A DNA stretch of 64,000 nucleotides from Nansenia antarctica (GCA_963989245.1 OZ022339.1:58715982-58779981); one strand, 5' to 3'. Shown: positions 1 to 12,504, numbered from the stretch's first letter. Program-made: numbers and translations. Notes: generated from the letters alone by a model not told the origin.

Positions 1-639
1 ATATATATATATATATATAACGCTATATTTTTGCCCAGAAAGGATTTACAAGCATCATATGCTTTGGATAAAAATGTCAACAATAACTTATATCTGAGGA
101 TTTATAGATTAACTCCAGGCAAAAACTCCCTCAGATGCGCAGTGTGTTTTCACCACAGATATCGTTTTATGTAAGACATTATTTAATTTCAGAGAGAATA
201 TCAGATTGACAAGAAGAACACAAAAGGGTTCCAATGGGAGTAGGCTATAGGCCTGTTAGGAGTGTTAAAGCATACAACTTCCAGGGCCAGCTACAGTACA
301 TGAAACACAGGTATGAAAAATAACAAAACAACACATTAGGAAAAAAGGTTTCATAAATCTTCTTCTTTCAAAATAAATAATGTATAACTAATATATCCGG
401 GAAGAAAATATTTCTGTCTTGAACATATTTTCCGGTTGCTTTCGGGGTAATGGACTCATGAATTCATCAACTGTTATGTTTTATTAATTTGTTATTCCAA
501 TCGACGGTAGCACATCAAAATGTCACATGTCAGTATATCAGTACAGATGTCTTAGACTACTAGCTTTCGTCCATTTCACTTTAGTCACTGACTTACATAA
601 TAGAACATATACTGTATCTCCTTCTTCTAGCATTATGAC
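1..639. other. No gene seen; AT repeat at the edge
   Basis: Positions 1-20 are an (AT)n run cut by the window edge. The remainder is AT-rich sequence without a convincing ORF or repeat family that I recognise. Confidence 0.4.
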
Positions 640-736
640 AATGGCCCCTGGGCCGAGCAGAGATTACTTCTTTTCTGATGACTGATGGCTAGATGAGGCG
701 TCTGCTAAATGCCTAAAATGTAAATGTAAATGTAAT
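640..736 (+). mobile_element. L2-type LINE 3' tail fragment
   Basis: The end GGCGTCTGCTAAATGCC followed by repeats of AAATGT is the same 3' terminus as in the L2 insertion at 4405-4996. Only the tail survives. Confidence 0.6.
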
Positions 737-899
737 GTATATCAAATGAAATCCTAAAGCGGGTTTCACACAGTAGCAGCAGCCTCAACAGGATCCATTC
801 ACTTTCAGTGGCAGCTGGGTGGCAAAGAAACGCAATGGTTCACATGAACAAAGTTCAGCTTGGGTGGTAAAAGTAAAGAAATCTCAAATTCTTCAAGCC

Positions 900-1563
900 A
901 CTTCCGTTAATTACGTTCATGATTAGCATTAGCACTTTCTTTCATTTGAAGATGCTGAGGTTCTAATCCATTCATTTGTGACATCCAGATTAGATTACTG
1001 CAATGTCCTTCTGTCGGGATTGCCAAAAGAGAGCTTCCATGGCCTACAAATGGTCCAGAATGCTGCAGCTCGCATTTTGACTGGGTCAAAGAAATATGAC
1101 CATATTACACCAGTACTGGCTTCCCTTCATTGGCTCCCTGTCCATGTTAGAGCGGACTTCAAGTTGTTGTTACTAGCATACAAAGCTGTAAATGGCACTG
1201 CTCCTTCCTATCTAAAGGACCTTCTGGACCCATATGTCCCCTCAAGGTCTCTGCGCTCAAAAGGCTCTGCCCTGTTGACTGTTCTCAGAGTCAGGAAGAA
1301 GACAATCGGTGAGCGGGCGTTTTCTTTCCGTGCACCAACTCTTTGGAACCTTCTTCCATTGGACATCAGACAGGCATGCTCAGTGGAAGTGTTCAAAACC
1401 AAGTTGAAGACCTACCTGTTTTCTGTTGTCTATATGTCATAGCTTGTGTGTTTGTGTTGTGTAATTATGTGTGTTTTAACTGGAATAGTTGTTTTAATTG
1501 TTTTAAATGGTTCCTTACCTACTGTAAAGTACTTTGACATAAAGCGCTATACAAATAAAGTTG

Positions 1564-1620
<57 letters not shown>
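900..1620 (+). mobile_element. 5'-truncated L2-type LINE with ATT-repeat tail
   Basis: Reading from about 945, the frame encodes the end of a non-LTR reverse transcriptase: HSFVTSRLDYCNVLLSGLP, HWLPV, YKAVNGTAPSYL, then FRAPTLWNLLPLDIR to the stop at 1442. After about 120 bp of 3' UTR comes AAGCGCTATACAAATAAAG and an (ATT)n tract at 1565-1620, the usual L2 end. No start codon is expected because the copy is 5'-truncated. Confidence 0.8.
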
Positions 1621-4098
1621 GCATTACAGTGGTAGTCATACTGCCTCCATACATACACTTTGAAGTGTAACATTGCTAACCCTCTACTGCTGGCCTGGTC
1701 TGACTTGTATGGGTGAGCTGCTCTCCCCTGGCTGTGACGGTTTCTCCTGAGTGTATCATTAAAGCCGCTCATGAAGCTGCACAGCACTTCAAAAGCCTCT
1801 CTGTCTGCTACTTCCTCTGATGTTTGAATGGGTACTAGCATTTTTTTTTGTCTCCTATCTGAGACTTTGCACTTAAATGTCTTTGATGTCTAATATTCTG
1901 TTTGAACCGTCTGAACTAGAAAAGGTTTTACCCTGAAAACAGGGGTCTTGAGCTCCCCTCACGCTGCTGTAAGATTTTTCATGAGGAAATAGAGGCTCAA
2001 GGATCATAGAGACTTAAAACCTCTCCACTCTGAGATCAAATAGCAATAATTTCATTTGATAATTGTGTATAGGCCTACACGTGTGAATCATCAGAAGTTA
2101 GGTTTGAGTTTACTTCTTTAGTTTGGATCCATCCCGTGATCCAGTTTGACAATTCTACAGTATCTCTAATGGATTGACATGACAAAAAAGATTGTTTCTT
2201 TTGTAAATCCACTCCTGGCTGGATTCTACACCAGAAATGGAATTGTAAATAACCTTAGCCAGCATACCTTACAGAATGTAATAAAACTGTAGATCTGTAG
2301 GTATCGGCCTATTTGTAACAACTCCCTTCTTAGACATTAGACGTTAGACATGGTTCCAATCTAACACATGCCCTTGGATGTCTGCATGGAGTCATTGGGT
2401 GGTCCTGGTCGTTGATACGTCTGTACACTTTCCCTTGCTGTGGATTCAATATGCTGTGCATGTTTGTTTCATTAAAAGCAGAGCTCACTGTCATGACTCT
2501 CCAGACTGTCTTGGGGTCTGTAAAAATGCAAATAAAGTTTTACCCTGTGGACTCTGGCTGCGCAGTCATAAACTGGAGAGGAAGGGCTTTAGCAGGGGTT
2601 GTTTTGTTGAGCAGAAGCTCTGCAGGGAAATCACTGCAGAAACATTGCATACATACATTTAGAAAAACGTATAATCTTGCGGAATTTAATTGCAGATGAG
2701 TCTCTGTTTCAGCTCAGCACCTTATCTTGCTAGAGCATGCTGGTTTTTCTCACAGAGGGATGGAGTGAGTGTGAGGTTATAGTGTGGAACTCCAGTTTCT
2801 CCTCTCTGCTATTCATGGGCGCTGCATGTTTCTTCCTTAATGAGGGCAGGATAGTTGTTCTCCCTATGAAAGTATTAAGTTGCTGGCAGGATGTTCTGTT
2901 TACAAAATACAGCCCTGTATGTAAGAAGGACGCAGCCGTTATACAAAGAGGCAAATTGATGAGGAAAGGGTTCAGCCGCGGGGTTGAATCGGGCCAACGA
3001 GACACAACCCCTCTTTGAGCCCCCTCAATTGAGTCTAACCCCAAAAAGCCCACAACACTCATTCAAAGTCAATCAGTGGAGCTATTTGTGTTCGGATGCC
3101 AAGCGGCTGCGTCAATCAGAAATAATCAGGCTCCTGTATTCTCTCTTACGTCCCTCTAAAAGTGGCATTCAGTGGCAGAATAAGAGCCGGCCGTTGGACC
3201 CGTCCAACAAAGGGACCTCGTTTCAGAAAAGTCCGGGTCAGTCAAGAGTAACTGGAGCAGAGTGGCTTTTGAAGCATCTACTGTACATGCAAAACAGGAC
3301 ATTCCTGAGCATCAGTGAAATTAGGGGTCTGCTAATCCAGCACAGAGGCATTGTGTGTGAATACAGCTTGTCTTGTGCACTGACCTCTTTTCACTCAGTC
3401 CCATTGACTTCAACAGCCTCTGTGAGGGCCGCTGAGGCTACCCCCCCGGTGTCATGTGACCTGACTTCACTTTTATCAGATGAAAGTTCTGGGAACTATG
3501 CTTGTATGATAAGTATCCTTGCCTGAAACCTTAAGACTTGTGTTAGCTCCCAAATGTTATGGCTAGGTTCATTTGCTCAGCAGGCTAACACTGTCTTGAG
3601 GTGTGCATGTTGTTTGAGCAGAACGAGAAAATACACTCCAAAAACCTGCATGTGAAACAGGAAATGAAATGTAATTCATGTATGTCCTGCCAATATTACC
3701 ATCATCCAAAGAGATCTTCATGCTTCTTTATTCCTTGGTTTGGTAAGGTAATGTATTGTTCTCAAAGCAACGAAAACGTCCTAGCTCACTTGTATCTATT
3801 GTTTTTTTAACTGAGAAAAAGCCCCCAGAGCAATTGTGGGCAAAACCAGAGATGATTAAAGGAGTCCATGTGAATATTCTATCATGGTGGTTAGACCTAA
3901 GCTAGAGAGGAATATTCATTCATTCATTCAAAAAATATATTTTCTTTTCTCTGTCAGCTCACTGTGTAGAGAGAGACTAGAAAGAGAGTTATGAGCGGCA
4001 TTGCTGTAACATAGTTGACATTTATTGCAAAAGCTTAGCTCAGATTAAAGTTTTGAATCAAAAAGAGAATGTTTAACCTATTAAAAGAAGGATAACTA
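1621..4098. other. Unassigned sequence
   Basis: No supported gene. The longest open frame (about 2984-3526, plus strand) lacks a convincing start, recognisable domain or splice context. A (CATT)n stretch lies near 3916-3930. Confidence 0.4.
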
Positions 4099-4404
4099 CA
4101 GTGGGGTGCAAAGATTTGGGCACCTCAAAATGTCTTTTACAATTAATATCTAAGTGAAAAGAAGCAAACCTAACCTCTAAATGGTACAAAGTTAAACATG
4201 ACACATTCTATCACATTTTAAAGCAAGATTAATTTTTATTTTTAAAACTTTTTACAGTTAAAATAATAATACAAGGAAAACACCTCTAGCTCTGAAATAT
4301 TCTTCGGCCTTCTTGCATGCACGGCATGTTTGAGATCTCTCCACAGATTTTCAATAATATTCAAGTCTGTGGACTGTGATGGCCCATGTGAGGGACAGCC
4401 CCTG

Positions 4405-4996
4405 CCTACCTGAAGGAAATGGTAACCCCCCAAACCCCTGCCCGCTCACTCCGCCCCTCCACCTCGGCTGGCCGACTGGCCCCACCTCCTCTACACAGCA
4501 GTCGGGCTGCCCGATCACGTCTCTTCACAACACTGGCTCCCCGCTGGTGGAATGAGCTCCCCACAGCTGTCAGAACGGCAGAGTCACTACCCATCTTCCG
4601 TCGTAGACTGAAGACCCATCTCTTCAGGTTACATCTTAACTGCTCCTCCTGAGACATCTTCCGACCCTCACCACTACGTCTCCTAAAGACACCCGCTTTC
4701 CCCTCTACTGTGTCCCTAGAACTTCTATTGCCCCCATTGTACTGTTTCTCAGTTTCTCCAGTAATAAAAAAACAAAACAAAAAAATAAAATATATAATTT
4801 TTTTTTTTTAGTAGAAGGCGATAATAGGGAGAAGGTTTTTCCTCCTATCAGTGGCCCCGGGCCCGAGCTAGAGTACTCTTCCTGCAACGAATGGTGGACT
4901 GCTGATTCACATGCTTAGTATTCAAATGTATTGATTGTAAGTCGCTTTGGAATAAGGCGTCTGCTAAATGCCAAAAATGTAAATGTAAATGTAATT
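4405..4996 (+). mobile_element. L2-type LINE fragment inserted in the Tc1 element
   Basis: Plus-strand frame 4419-4652 encodes the LINE end (SRLFTTLAPRWWNELPTAVR, FRRRLKTHLFRL). It is followed by a 3' UTR and the terminus GGCGTCTGCTAAATGCC plus AAATGT repeats. It separates two parts of the Tc1 transposase, so it is the younger insertion. Confidence 0.75.
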
Positions 4997-5670
4997 CCAA
5001 AAACTTCATCCGTCTTTCCTGGAGGTACCTCATGGCTGATTTTGAGGTATACTTCGTCATTGTCTTGCTGGAATACCCAACCTCTCTTCAACTTCAATTT
5101 CTGGACTGACCTTCGAACATTAGCCACTAGAATGTCTTGATATTTGGTAGAATCCATTCTTCCTTCCATCCGCACAATATTGCCTGTGCCCCGAGCTGCT
5201 ACACAACCCCAAAGCATAATGGATCCACCTCCATGCCTAACAGTTGGCATGGTGTTCTTCTCTACAAATGCTTCACCCTTTTTTCTCCAAACATACCTTC
5301 TTTGGTTGTGACCAAAAAGATACATTTTGGTTTCGTCAGTCCAAAGCACATTGTTCCAGGCTTCGGGTTTCTCAAGGTTTTCTTTTGCATACTTCAGACG
5401 CTTAATTTTGTGTTGAAGTTGTAGGAAAAGCTTCTTTCTGGCAACTCTGCTATGTAGGTCTTTGTTGTTTAAGATACGCTGTATTGTTTTCCTGTGAACA
5501 ACTAGACTGCTACTCTTTTTTGCATCTTTTTTTGCAGTGATATGTGTGTTCTTCTGAGCATTAGATTGTAGCCTTCTCCTTGAAGGTGGAAGTGAACTAT
5601 TTTTATTCTGACATCCTTGGACAACTGTGTAGAGGAACCCATGGTTTTTAACACCAGACACAACAGCCAC
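4915..5670 (-). pseudogene. Tc1-like transposase, N-terminal and catalytic part, interrupted
   Basis: The open frame covers the linker and most of the DDE domain: VLWTDETKMYLFGHNQ, GGGSIMLWG, and FQQDND. The last 25 or so codons run into the L2 insertion, so the Glu-containing end is separated (DLNIIENLW near 4350). No intact transposase can be made from this locus as read. Confidence 0.75.
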
Positions 5671-6011
5671 CGCAGTCAGATACTTTAGAAGGGATGGAGT
5701 TACTTCAGAATATATAGTTCAACCCTGGAATTATATTCACCTAACTCATTGAATCCCTAACGAGTAAATCACCTTGGTCTGGGCCTTAGTAATCATCTTC
5801 TCAAAAGGTAACAAAGAATAATCCAAAAGGGTTCCCAAACTTTTGCACAGGGCCCTTTTCCTTTTGTATCCTCTCCTCCTCTATACCATTCTCCTCCTCT
5901 ATATCATTCTCCTCTCCTCCTTCTTTCTTTAATATTGGCTGTGGCTGCTTGTGTCAGCAGAGCCACTGAGCCACTGGGCGTTAACACCCTACCCTAACCC
6001 ACTGCTGTACT

Positions 6012-6850
6012 GTTAGAATCAGAATCAGAATTGCTTTTATTATATCAATGTACAGATACAAAGAGTACAATTCTTGGTTTCAGGTTAATTAGGCATTGGC
6101 ATTGCAGCAGAAATACAAAATCAATAATAGAATAAACAGGATATAAACAACTAAATCAACAATAGAACAAACAGGATATAAACAACACAATAAATCAAAG
6201 AATAAGCAGGATATAAAGTATGTATGTGGGAAAACGGTACATGTGGGAAAACTAGAGTTAGGGTTAGGTGCTAGGGTGCTAGGGTTAAGGTTAGGGGTAG
6301 GGTTAGGGTTAGGGTTTAGATTAGGGTTAGGGTTAGACATGCCAGCACGTACCAAGTCGACGTAGCACCTAACCCTAACCCTAGTTTTCCCACATGTACC
6401 GTATTCCCACATGTACCGTAACATATACAGTATATACTGTATATATAAATTCAGGTTCAAGTAATATCAGGTTGTGCAAAAAATGCTGTGCAGGTTGCAA
6501 AATGGAGGAGTATAGAGTTCAAGTAGGTAGAGACCAAGTAGTCAGGTAGTCATAATATATTGTTAATGCAGTGGGGATGCAGTGGGGGATTACCTTATGC
6601 CAGTGCGTTTTCCTAGGAGCCTGATTGCTTGTGGGAAATAGCTTTTCGACATCCTCTGGGTTTTTTGCCCCGAGGCTATGGTACCGTTTCCCCGACGGCA
6701 GTAGTTCGAACAATTTGGGTGGCTGGGCTCTGTTAGAGAGGACTGCACCACCACAATCAGGGCATCATTATGTAACAATGACAGTTACCTCACTCATTGA
6801 CTTGGCCGATCGCCCCCTAGCTGCCCCCCATTTATACTGTTCAAAACTAC
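6012..6850 (-). mobile_element. Degenerate LINE remnant with AGAATC tail
   Basis: It starts with AGAATCAGAATCAGAATT, the complement of a common fish LINE tail (AATTCTGATTCTGATTCT). At 6600-6720 the minus strand has degenerate sequence resembling the C-terminal LINE region (RRGNGTIASG, LLPSGKRYHSLG). No catalytic motif is left. Confidence 0.5.
6225..6419. repeat. Inverted repeat containing telomere-like TTAGGG units
   Basis: Left arm 6225-6272 (GTGGGAAAAC, CATGTGGGAAAACTAG, then GGGTTAGG) is repeated inverted at 6364-6419. Between them lie imperfect TTAGGG/TAGGG units (6290-6336). It is embedded in the LINE remnant. Whether it is a transposon end or an interstitial telomeric repeat is unclear. 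Confidence 0.75.
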
Positions 6851-7013
6851 AATGAGAGGGTTATTGTGAGCTTTTGGGTTTGTGATCAAAATGGGGGCTC
6901 ATTCGCAGATTATTAAATGTGAGCAAAACTATTTTGGGAGAGCATTCCGCAATTACATTCTTACTAACATTCTTACTCTTACAGTCTTATTGCTCTTCCA
7001 TATTGTTGCAATA

Positions 7014-8190
7014 CAGTGCTGCTTGAAAGTATGTGAACCCATTGTGCAATTATAGATTTGTTTCGTTTTTACCATCAAATCTTTATTTTATCAGAACCAG
7101 TCTTTTTTATCTAACATAACAGGTTTATATTTACCAATTCCATAATGTTGGTTTAGAGGGAATCATGCGTATAGTAAATTTAAAAAAAGTTAATTATAAA
7201 GAAATTAGTGCAAAAATAAGTGAACCTCATCAGTCAATAGCTTGTGGCACCTCCCATTAGCAGCGATAACATGGAGTAAACATTTCGTATAGCCACTAAT
7301 CAGTCTCTGACATCTGTTTTGAGATTTTTTTGCCCACTCCCCCTTACAGAAGTGAGCAAATTGAGTGAGGTTTGAGGGGTGTCTGGCATGAACTACCCGC
7401 TTCAGGTCCTGCCACAGCATATTAATTGGATTTAGGTCAGAAATCCAAAACACACACTTCTTTATCCTGAGCCATTCTTTGGTAGATTTGTTTGAATGCT
7501 TTGGGTCGTTGTCTTGTTGAAAGACCCATTTTCAGCCCAGCCTTAGCTCCTTGACTGATGGCTTAAAGTTCTGTTAAAAAACCTCAAAATTCATAGTTCC
7601 CTTAATGATGTGGTGTCGGCCAGGTCCAGAGGAGGAAAAGCAGCCGCCCCAGATCATAACATTCCCACCACCATGCTTGACTGTTGGGATACGGTTCTTT
7701 TGGTGGTAGGCAGTGTTGGGTTTTCGCCAAACATAGTGGATTTGATTGTGACCAAAAAAGTTAATTTTGGACTCATCTGTCCAACGAATGGACTTCCAGA
7801 AATCTTCAGGCATGTCCAGATGGTCTCCGGCAAAGTTAAGAAGGGCAGTTTGGTTATTTTTTGACAGCAGAGGCTTCTTCCTAGCAACCTCCCATGAATG
7901 TCATTTTGATTCAGTGTTCTTCTTATTGTTGAAGCATGCACAGTTACCTGAGATGCAGAAAGGGATGTCTGCAAATCTCAAAATATTATGTTTGGGTTGG
8001 TTTTTACCTGATTTTTCTTAAGGCTCTTGGGGATATTTTGGTAGGGTGTCCACTTCTAGGCCGAGCTGCTGTCATGTTAAATACTCTCCATTTGTAAATG
8101 ATTTGCCTCACAGTGGACTAATGGAGTTCAAATCTTATATGTGACACATTCTAATGCTTTGGTCCTCACGTTGGGATCCGATGTAATGAT
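7014..8190 (-). mobile_element. Second Tc1-like transposon, degenerate
   Basis: The left end CAGTGCTGCTTGAAAGT after TA is typical of Tc1-like TIRs. Transposase pieces on the minus strand are in several frames: HASTIRRTLNQNDIHGR (7654-7974), WTDESKINFFGHNQIHYVWRK and HGGGNVMIWG (7574-7813), and SDLNPINMLWQDLKRVVHAR (7205-7453). In the last piece the catalytic Glu of PIENLW is replaced (PINMLW). The right TIR is not recognisable. Confidence 0.75.
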
Positions 8191-8365
8191 CAGACTTTTG
8201 TGAAATGTGAATACATTTCTGCGTCATTGAAAATCGCACCACTAAGAAATGCGTCATGAAGAAAAAAACACATATAAATCGCACTGGACTATAAGTCGCA
8301 TTGATTTAGAAATTTATTTCACAAAATCCAAGACCAAGAACAGACATTTAATCTGGAAAAGCAAG

Positions 8366-10831
8366 TTGAATGAATGGTCTTTATTGTCACTGCTATAGTA
8401 CAGGTACCAAACAACGAAATTTAGGAGGGGTGGCTCCCCTGGTGCTAGAAAAGAAAAAAAGAGAGAAAAACAAAAACAAGAAGGGAAGGAGCTGGTTTAC
8501 ATAAATAAAGGCTATGTACACTATCCACTATACTATACTGTACAGATAGACGACTAGGGTTGTCATATTGCACATAGTGTTATTGCACATTCATTTAAAG
8601 TGTCGCAGTTTGCAGGCTTGAAATGTACATATTTGTGCCTCAGCACTACAGCTGATTTTTTCAGTCCAGCAGCTGCCATCAATCCGTCCAGACTGTCCAG
8701 GGCCCAGAACCTAGGTCTTTGCTGTGTTCAGGGCCTGGATGGCCCTGGGGTAGAAGCTGTGCTTCAGTCTGTTTGTCCTTGCGGCCATGGTCCTGTACCG
8801 CCTTTTCGAGGGCAGCCGGGCAAAGTGTTCGTACCCAGGGTGGGTTGGGTCTCTGGAGATCTTGGAGGCCTTCCTGAGACAGCGTGTGTTGTACAGCTCT
8901 TCCAGAGAGGGGAGGGGGGCACCGGTGATCTTCTGGGCTGTTCTCACAACTCTCTGTAGCGCATTTCTCTCCGCGGTTGTGCAGCTGGAGAACCAGTTGC
9001 AGATGCCGTAGGTGAGGATGCTCTCCACTGCGCCGCGGTAGTAGGCCACCATTATCTCCTGCTTGTTGTGTTCCTTCCTGAGGACTCTCAGGAAGTAGAG
9101 CCGCTGTTGTGCCTTCTTGATGGTGGCTGCTGTGTTGTTCTTCCAGGACAGGTCATCCTGTATGTGCACCCCCAGGAATCGGAGGGCTGAGACTCTCTCC
9201 ACGCTCTCTCCGTCGATGAGCAGGGGCTGGACCTCAGACTTTTTCCTCCTGAAGTCCACGATGATTTCCTGGGTCTTTGACTTGTTCAGCAGCAGGTTGT
9301 TAACCTTGCACAGCTTGCTCAGTTGCTCTACCTCATCCCTGTACGCCGCCTCGTCCCCCCCCGAGATGCAGCCCACCACGGTGGTGTCGTCTGCAAACTT
9401 TACGATGGAGTTGCTGGGGTGGACGGGGGTGAAGTCGTAGGTGTAGAGGTTGTAGAGGATGGGGCTTAGCACGCAGCCCTGGGGGGACCCAGTGCTGAGT
9501 CTGAGGGCTGTGGAGGTGTGGGAGCCCACCCGCACCCTCTGGGGGCGGTCGGTCAGGAAGTCCTTGATCCATGCACATATAGAGTGTGATAGTCCCAGGT
9601 CTAGTAGTTTGGTCACTAGCCTGTCTGGAAGGATGGTGTTGAAGGCAAAGCTGAAGTCCACAAAGAGCAGTCTCGCGTAGCTGTTTCCCCTCTCCAGGTG
9701 GGATAGAGTGGCGTGGAGAGTCGTCGCGATGGCGTCCTCTGTGGACCTGTGGGCTCTGTAGGCGAACTGGTATGGATCCAGGTTGGGCGGGAGGCGTGTG
9801 AGTATGTGGGCCCGGACTAGTTTCTCAAAGCACTTCATGATGATTGGTGTGAGTGCCACCGGGTGGTAGTCGTTTAGGCAGCTCACCGGGCTTTTCTTCG
9901 GGACTGGGATGATAGTTGAGGTTTTCAGGCAGGGTGGGATGGTGGCCTGGGACAGGGACTGGTTGAAGATGTTGGTGAAAACCCCGGCCAGCTGGTCGGC
10001 GCAGTCCCTCAGCACCCGTCCCAGGACGCCATCCGGCCCCGAGGCTTTCCTGGGGTCCACCGCCTTCAGCACGCGTCTCACTTCATGCTCTGTGAGGGTG
10101 AGGCTGCTGAGAGCTGGAGAGAGTGGTGTTTGTGTTGTGGTTACCTCCGTTCGCCCCTCGTCGAACCGGGCGTAGAAGGAGTTCAGCTTTTCCGCCAGCA
10201 GGGGGTCGTCCTCTGCGGCTGTGAGCCTGTTGGCTCTGAAGTTTGTCATGTGCTGAACCCCCTGCCACATCCGCCTGGAGTCGTTGCTCAGGAAGCATTC
10301 CTCAATCTTCTCTCTGTGGTCTGCCTTGGCCTCTCGGATGCCGCGCTTTAGGTTAGCCCTGGTGGTGCTGTACAGCAGTGTGCCCTTCCCTGCGAAGAAG
10401 GCGTTGTCCCTCTCCTTGATCAGTTTTTGGACCTTCCCAGTCATCTATGGCTTCGTGTTGGGGTAGACCCGGACCCGTTTGTCCACGGTGACTGAGTTGG
10501 TGCAGTTCACTATGTGGTTCAGAACCGACGACGTGAACTGTTCCAGGTCCTCATGCTCATATTCCTGCCATGAGATGTCATTTAGGCAGATCTGCAGTGG
10601 AGCGGACCCTTCTGGCCAGGTTCTGACAGTCTTAGTGGTGATGGGAGCACTTTTACTCATGGTAGTGTAGGCTGGGATCAGGAGGATTGACACATGGTCA
10701 GACATGCCTAGATGAGCTAGCGGTCTAGCCTTGTAAGCACGTTTGATGTTGGTGTATACCTTATCCAGTGTTTTTTCTCCTCTTGTTGCACATTTAACAT
10801 GCTGATAGAACTTGGGTAGATAGTTATTCAA
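8366..10831 (-). mobile_element. CR1/L2/Rex1-group LINE, copy 1 (longest)
   Basis: The 3' end at 8366 has a short (TGAA)n tail on the plus strand. Inward are a 3' UTR of about 340 bp, a long reverse-transcriptase frame (8711-10444), then one in-frame stop, then the end of an EN domain (10445-10831; GEKTLDKVYTNIKRAYK, LGMSDHVSILL with the Asp-His pair). The copy is 5'-truncated near 10831 where unrelated sequence begins. Copies of the same family lie at 20258, 28438, 51547, 53515, 56957 and 59640. Confidence 0.88.
8711..10444 (-). pseudogene. LINE reverse transcriptase ORF, copy 1
   Basis: 577 codons open. RT motifs in order: KASGPDGV, LNDYHPVALTPIIMKCFE, FVDFSFAFNTI (first Asp of the active site), STGSPQGCVLSPILYNLY, FADDTTVVG (the Asp pair), then FLGVHIQDDLSWK and the C-terminal GAPLPSLEELYNTRCLRKA. 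Compared with the other copies it has S to F in FVDFSSAF and a Trp-to-stop change at 10445-10447, which cuts it from the EN frame. Confidence 0.85.
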
Positions 10832-10975
10832 CTACACAATAGCACACAGAAGAACAGGCTGAATAGGCAAAATTAACATAACAAGCCACATTAACAGTTA
10901 TTCAGCTACACAATAGCATAAAGAACATACCTGGGAGGCTGAATAGGCTAAATTAACATAACAAACCAGCTAGTC
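10822..10975. repeat. Imperfect direct repeat of about 70 bp
   Basis: GTTATTCAACTACACAATAG ... GGCTGAATAGGCAAAATT is repeated about 71 bp later with small changes (GTTATTCAGCTACACAATAG ... GGCTGAATAGGCTAAATT). It sits at the 5' edge of LINE copy 1. Confidence 0.6.
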
Positions 10976-11149
10976 CAACAAGCAAGTTACCAGTAAACAA
11001 GTTCACCAAGCTCCCGTTGATGTTTCAGATAATTCTTCAGTGGTACAGGAGCAGCATATAGTTGTGACAAGCCCAGAGCACCCTCTGGCGGCTGTAGACG
11101 GCAATGTAAAACTATGAAAAAAAGCGTGACTCGTAGTCCGGAAAATACA

Positions 11150-12245
11150 GTATACACAACAGACCTGGAGCGAGCGGGGACAGTAGGAGGAGTTAAGTGT
11201 CATAAGAGCACTTCACTTTAATAAGTGCCGCTATACAGCTCAACAGGGGGAAATGCGATAAGAATTATGTCAAAATGCAGCACTATCATGCACAGATCAG
11301 CCTTAAAACATGTAACATTAGATATATAACGTTAGACAGGGAGCGCAGATTTATTTTTATGGCGTTCACGGCATTAGTCAACTACATGCTCACATCCAGT
11401 CATCCGCTCTCTGCTCTCCGTAAAAAATGGCACATCCATCAATAATATTACATAATAACAACTGCTCGGATTAGATTGCGGGTCGTTTTCGTTTAATAAG
11501 TGCCGCTATACAGCTATAGTATAATAATAATAATAATAGATCGATATAAATAGATCAACATTTAAAAACAGATAAAGAGAATGAATACAATATAGAGATA
11601 AAAGTGTTATTACTGGAACTGTATTCTATTAGCTGGATAATGCATTCTATTTCGGGCTAAACTGTGCAGTGTAGCCGGTGTCCTGGTTCCTCCAACAACC
11701 GGACACTTCCATAAATAACAAAAAATATGTAATATGTAATACCACTTTCATTGATAAAATGACATAAGGGATGGAAAGGGGGGATGGCAGTTTTAGAAGG
11801 GGGATGATGAAGCGCACTGGACTGTGGAACGGCACAGCACATCGCCATAATAGCGAAAAAAAATTATGCTTGTTGTAAAGAAAAGTTCTATGATGCATTG
11901 ACATTACATTAAACTAAGATAATAAGATGGTTATCATAATTTTTCAAATCTTTAATATTAATAAGTAATTACAGAAAAAGTAAATGACATTTCCGAGAGC
12001 GAAATCTGTTGTGGTATTTAAAAATGGCGGTTAGGGGTGAACTGTATAAACATGGGATGACGATGTTGTGACGATTTCCATTGACCAATCAACGGTCTGC
12101 AGCGTCACACACAGCCTGGCCCGAAAGTACCTTTCGCTACTCCTTCCGAAGGGTAGCTAAAACCGCTCGGCCCGGCTCGGTTGGCAGTGGAGAAAGCAAA
12201 ACAAACCGGGCTTACGCAGTACGGCACGGTAGTGGAAAAGTGCCA
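11150..12245. mobile_element. Harbinger-like DNA element, copy 2, left end missing
   Basis: The right end TAGTGGAAAAGTGCCA and the preceding block (ATGACGATGTTGTGACGATT, then CCAATCAACGG) match the element at 16788-17994, as does the left part (GGAGGAGTTAAGTGTCATAA). The left TIR is not present. No transposase is recognisable. Confidence 0.55.
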
Positions 12246-12248
12246 AAA

Positions 12249-12335
12249 GACCTACAGTATACATGTAAGAGCCTTATCAGACCTACAGTATCCATGTAAG
12301 AGCCTTATCAGACCTACAGTATCCATGTAAGAGCA
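12249..12335. repeat. 31-bp tandem repeat, 2.8 units
   Basis: Units start at 12249, 12280 and 12311 (GACCTACAGTATCCATGTAA then GAGCCTTATCA). It abuts the right end of the Harbinger-like element. Confidence 0.9.
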
Positions 12336-12504
12336 GCCAACCATGTCTCTCCCCTCGGGGCTCCGAGCAAACATTTAATTTTTGACCAGAATATGAAAAT
12401 ATAGTGTATGTTAGGCCTGAATCAAGCGGTCAAATGTGGCAGCACCCCAGAACAGACGGACACAGAGACTAGGGTAATGACAAAGGATATTTATTAAAGG
12501 GGTT

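Larger units (their letters stand above)
4099..5855 (-). mobile_element. Tc1-like transposon, split by an L2 insertion
   Basis: The left end CAGTGGGGTGCAAAG follows TA, and the right end resembles its inverted form (CCAAACTTTTGCACAGGGCCC). The minus strand encodes a Tc1-type transposase: HTH remnants, WTDETK (first catalytic Asp), RRYVWRKKGEAF, GGGSIMLWGCV, then FQQDND (second Asp) at 4993-5670. The third catalytic segment, DLNIIENLW, lies at about 4280-4385 beyond an L2 insertion. The gene is broken. Confidence 0.8.
8208..11149. mobile_element. Possible non-autonomous DNA element split by a LINE
   Basis: The left part contains GGACTATAAGTCGCATTG (near 8286) and the right part GCGTGACTCGTAGTCCGGAA (near 11125), which are roughly inverted forms of one another as in a common fish MITE. 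The LINE at 8366-10831 sits between. Limits are uncertain. Confidence 0.35.

Noticed and set aside
1446..1841. Open frames with Ile or Asn runs
   Set aside because: They are translations of the (ATT)n microsatellite at the L2 tail.
2984..3526. 180-codon plus-strand frame
   Set aside because: No ATG start, low-complexity composition and no recognisable family; likely chance.
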